The notes under the pieces are model-generated. The model was not told the DNA's origin. It saw only the letters and a list, made by a program, of their open reading frames with translations, and ran no database searches. A stretch of DNA of 64,000 nucleotides from Psychrobacter sp. WY6 (GTDB lineage: Bacteria; Pseudomonadota; Gammaproteobacteria; Pseudomonadales; Moraxellaceae): contig NZ_CP049902.1 of NCBI RefSeq assembly GCF_018448495.1, positions 1,488,001 through 1,552,000 on the forward strand, given 5' to 3'. Position 1 is the first letter of the stretch. Each line of letters opens with the position of its first letter. A program made the translations under genes and the position numbers. Of this stretch, positions 60,951 through 64,000 are shown one piece after another.

Positions 60951-61498
60951 ATGTTTACTACCATAAAAAAGACCGTCATTGGACTATTTACCATTGTCCG
61001 CAGCATGTGGATGGTCAATAGTCATGCGCTCAGACCGCGTGACACCATCCTTTATCCTGAGGTGCCGGTACCTGTGCCGCCGCGTTTTCGTGGACGTATT
61101 GTTCTAACGCGTGACCCTGATGGAGACGAGCGCTGTGTGGCTTGTAACTTGTGTGCGGTGGCATGCCCGGTAGGGTGTATCTCCTTACAAAAAGCGGAAC
61201 GTGAAGACGGTCGTTGGTATCCAGAGTTTTTTCGAATTAACTTTTCGCGCTGTATTTTTGTGGCTTGTGTGAAGAGGCGTGTCCAACGACAGCCATTCAA
61301 ATGACGCCTGACTTTGAGTTGGGTGAATATAAGCGCCAAGACTTGGTCTACGAAAAAGAGCATTTGCTCATTTCAGGGCCGGGTAAATATCCTGATTATA
61401 ACTATTATCGTGTGACGGGTATGGCGGTAGCGGACAAACCAAAAGGCGCAGCACAAAACGAAGCTGCACCGATTGATCTAAGGAGCTTGCTACCATGA
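60951..61498 (+). CDS. nuoI: NADH-quinone oxidoreductase subunit I, frameshifted
   Basis: NuoI binds two [4Fe-4S] clusters (N6a and N6b). The first motif is [20 protein letters not shown] missing T near 61259 breaks the frame inside the second; repair reads [25 protein letters not shown]. The length is about 182 residues. Its TGA overlaps the nuoJ ATG. Confidence 0.96.
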
Positions 61499-62241
61499 TG
61501 AATATTTTGAACCATCCTGAACTGGCGGGGTTTTATTCGCTTGCAGCAGTGGCCATATTTGCCAGTCTGCGCGTCGTGACTCAGGCCAATCCAGTGCATG
61601 CTATCTTATCGATGATTGTGTCATTACTGGCAATCGCAGGGATATTTTTCGTCCTAGGCGCGCCATTTGCTGGTGCGTTAGAGATTGTCGTCTATGCCGG
61701 CGCCATTATGGTGCTATTTGTCTTTGTTATTATGATGCTTAATTTAGGCATGAGCAATGATGAGCGTGAAGAGCGCTGGCTTGATGCGGGCACTTGGGCG
61801 CTACCGACAGGGTTAACGATTATTATCGCGGTTGTGCTGTATGCGATGATTGGTATGGGTCATGACGAAGCGGCAATGATTGGTGGCTCGACAATATCTG
61901 CCAAAGCAGTCGGTACGGTGCTATTTACTAAATATGTGATGTTGATAGAAGTGGCTGCATTGCTACTATTGGCAGCCTTAGTCGCCGCTTATCATTTGGG
62001 TAAAGAGTCTATCGCTGATGAGGTTACTGTTAATGCAAACCACAGTAATGGTAGTCAAGGATCTAATGCTAATGTCGCAAGTATCAAACACTACGATGAT
62101 CACGGCATGCCGATAGATGCTGACGCGGCGAAAATGGCAGAATCTTACGAATATAAAGATGTTGACCCGCATGACTATGTAAGTATGAATGTAGGTACGC
62201 AGCTGGGTGTGAATAAAGTCACGCGCAAGGAGTCAGACTAA
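61495..62241 (+). CDS. nuoJ: NADH-quinone oxidoreductase subunit J, with a hydrophilic C-terminal tail
   Basis: NuoJ is a membrane subunit with five helices, here about residues 10-30, 35-55, 60-82, 97-120 and 145-170. The conserved third-helix segment [21 protein letters not shown] is present. The protein has 248 residues where relatives have 165-200. The added C-terminal tail of about 70 residues ([23 protein letters not shown]...) is polar and acidic. Its TAA overlaps the nuoK ATG. Confidence 0.95.
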   Translation: MMNILNHPELAGFYSLAAVAIFASLRVVTQANPVHAILSMIVSLLAIAGIFFVLGAPFAGALEIVVYAGAIMVLFVFVIMMLNLGMSNDEREERWLDAGTWALPTGLTIIIAVVLYAMIGMGHDEAAMIGGSTISAKAVGTVLFTKYVMLIEVAALLLLAALVAAYHLGKESIADEVTVNANHSNGSQGSNANVASIKHYDDHGMPIDADAAKMAESYEYKDVDPHDYVSMNVGTQLGVNKVTRKESD

Positions 62242-62648
62242 TGGTACTAGCAGCGAGCGTGGCACAAGATGTGTCAAACGTGCCGTTTGCCCACGAGGTA
62301 GCAGGCTTAGTACAGCCAGTTGCTGAGGCGCAGAATGTACTGGGCATGATACCCATGAGCCATGGACTGATTTTGGCAGGTATCTTATTTGCCATTGGTC
62401 TGTGCGGCGTCATGGTACGACGTAACTTCCTATTTATGCTAATGAGCCTTGAGATCATGATGAATGCAACAGCATTAGCATTTGTGGTGGCAGGTAGTCG
62501 TTGGGTTGATCCAGATGGACAGATTATGTTTATCTTTATTTTGACCTTGGCAGCAGCAGAGGCCGCCATTGGTTTGGCAATATTATTGCGGTTTTATCAT
62601 CAGCGTGGGCATCTCGATGTCGACAGTGCCAATGAGATGAAAGGATGA
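62241..62648 (+). CDS. nuoK: NADH-quinone oxidoreductase subunit K
   Basis: NuoK has three helices with buried glutamates needed for proton transfer, seen here in [19 protein letters not shown] and [17 protein letters not shown]. The family length is about 100 residues; from the overlapping ATG at 62241 the product has 135. The first 35 residues ([19 protein letters not shown]...) lie outside the family core, which starts near [19 protein letters not shown]. Either this is a true extension or translation starts at the internal ATG near 62349. Confidence 0.93.
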   Translation: MVLAASVAQDVSNVPFAHEVAGLVQPVAEAQNVLGMIPMSHGLILAGILFAIGLCGVMVRRNFLFMLMSLEIMMNATALAFVVAGSRWVDPDGQIMFIFILTLAAAEAAIGLAILLRFYHQRGHLDVDSANEMKG

Positions 62649-62652
62649 TGTC

Positions 62653-64000
62653 ATGAGTTTATTACCATTAACCTTTATATTCCCGCTCGTTGGCTTTTTG
62701 ATTTTAGCCTTTATGCGCGATAAGCTAACAGAGCAGGTGGCAGCGATGTCAGCGATTGTCGGTGTCGGTAGTATGCTGTTATCAGCACTATGCACGCTAA
62801 TCGTTAGTTATACTTTTTTAACCAATAATCCAGCAGGAACAGTCATAGAGATTCCGCTGTGGACATGGTTCCAAGTCGGAGATTTTGCCCCAAGTTTCGG
62901 TCTGAGCTTTGATGGTTTGGCACTGACGATGACGGGTGTCATCACTGGGATTGGCTTTTTAATCCATCTCTTTGCCGCTTGGTATATGAAAGGCGACACT
63001 GGCTTTGCCCGTTTCTTTAGCTATATGAACTTGTTCGTCGCCAGCATGTTATTGCTAGTCTTGGCAGATAACTTGTTCTTGCTTTATCTTGGCTGGGAAG
63101 GCGTTGGTATCTGTTCGTACTTACTGATCGGTTTTTATTACCATGACCGCGCCAATGGTCTTGCAGCGATGAAAGCCTTTACGGTGACGCGCGTGGGTGA
63201 TGTATTCTTAGCCTTCGGTCTGTTTTTATTATTCCGTGAATTTGGTACGCTTAATATTCAAGAAATTATTACTCGTGCACCAGAAGTGTTTGATATCAAC
63301 AATCCAACGATGATGTTGACCACCATGTTGGTTGGCGGCGCGATGGGTAAATCAGCGCAGCTGCCATTACATACATGGCTGGCTGATGCAATGGCAGGTC
63401 CGACGCCAGTATCAGCGCTTATTCACGCGGCAACGATGGTCACCGCAGGTGTTTATTTAATCGCTCGCTTACATCCATTGTTTGAGCTGACGCCTGGTAT
63501 TTTATTATATTGGGTCGGCGGCGTAGGGGCGTTGACGTTGGTCGTTGCTGGATTCTGTGCGCTGGCACAAACCGACATCAAACGTATTCTCGCTTATTCA
63601 ACCATGAGCCAAATTGGCTATATGTTCTTAGCACTCGGCGTTGGGGCATGGCAAGGGGCGATCTTCCATTTGATGACGCATGCTTTCTTTAAAGCCCTGT
63701 TATTCTTATCATCAGGTGCAGTCATCCTTGCGGTACATCATGAGCAAAACATCTTTAAGATGGGCGGTCTACGTAAAAATACCGTTGGTATTTTGGTGCT
63801 ATATCGTTGGTGGCGGTGCACTTGCGGCAATACCTTGGGTCACGGTCGGATTTTATTCTAAAGAAGCGATTCTTTGGGAGAGTTATGCAACCGGTCACAT
63901 GGTTTTATTCTATATGGGCGTATTCGGCGCATTTTTAACCGCACTTTATACTTTCCGTATGATTTGGATTATCTTCTTTGGTGAAGAGAAAACGCACGCG
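62653..64000 (+). CDS. nuoL: NADH-quinone oxidoreductase subunit L, frameshifted, cut by the window end
   Basis: NuoL is the distal antiporter-like proton pump of complex I. The N-terminal two-thirds are present: FARFFSYMNLFVASMLLLVLADNLFLLYLGWEGVGICSYLLIGFYY, AFTVTRVGDVFLAFGLFLLF and LPLHTWLADAMAGPTPVSALIHAATMVTAGVYL, each with conserved Lys, Glu or His. A missing base near 63800 breaks the frame after GILV; repair continues SYIVGGGALAAIPWVTVGFYSKEAILWE and on to the window end at EEKTHA. About 450 of the expected 610 residues are visible. Confidence 0.95.

Overview
The window looks like a chromosome segment of a gammaproteobacterium of the family Moraxellaceae, most probably Psychrobacter. 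The grounds are the 16S sequence, a transhydrogenase with a split alpha subunit (pntAA/pntAB), a fused NuoCD, the gene blocks leuS-lptE-holA and dut-algC-argB, and moderate GC with AT-rich spacers. It is mostly housekeeping DNA. I see no prophage, insertion sequence, integron or CRISPR array.

Layout: groES-groEL (153-2198); a broken accessory glycan/formyl-transferase-like gene (2.8-4.4 kb); yaaA; pntAA-pntAB-pntB (5.8-8.8 kb); a thioesterase-like gene, iscX and a GyrI-like protein; dapE, a 2OG-Fe(II) oxygenase, rlmJ and pssA (10.5-14.6 kb); a complete rRNA operon 16S-tRNA-Ile-tRNA-Ala-23S-5S (15.35-20.63 kb) with promoters, processing stems and terminator; an AT-rich two-gene accessory cassette (20.8-22.1 kb); OsmC-like, flavodoxin-like and DUF938 genes; ppc; a dienelactone hydrolase divergent from katE; a lipoprotein and an MBL-fold hydrolase; two tandem tRNA-Lys genes; macA-macB; an orphan Imm63-like gene; holA, lptE, leuS; a PH-like membrane protein and an ArsC/Spx-like reductase; argB, algC-like and dut; mgtE; rep; and the nuo operon nuoA-nuoL (51.2 kb to the window end, nuoL cut off).

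The genes join stress protection (GroESL, YaaA, KatE), NAD(P)H and respiratory energetics (PntAB, complex I), anaplerosis (PEPC), cell-envelope and lipid synthesis (DapE, PssA, LptE, MacAB) and translation (rrn, tRNA-Lys, LeuS, RlmJ).

One property dominates the sequence: more than half of the protein genes contain one or more single-base frameshifts. They include essential single-copy genes such as leuS, holA, dapE, pssA and many nuo genes, and groEL carries a compensating +1/-1 pair. Genes with such breaks are given here as one CDS over their full span, with the shift sites stated. The best explanation is uncorrected sequencing indels, not gene decay.

The most interesting candidate system is the cassette at 20797-22077. 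A one-TM small protein overlaps the start of a second protein, and both carry a GDNSxN(I/L)Q motif. In the small protein this continues as NIQVGG, which resembles a RHIM-type amyloid core. Other points of interest are lineage-type extensions in complex I (NuoA, NuoG, NuoJ), several short tandem repeats in spacers, a small Cys-containing ORF ahead of the accessory glycan gene, and a solitary immunity-like gene.
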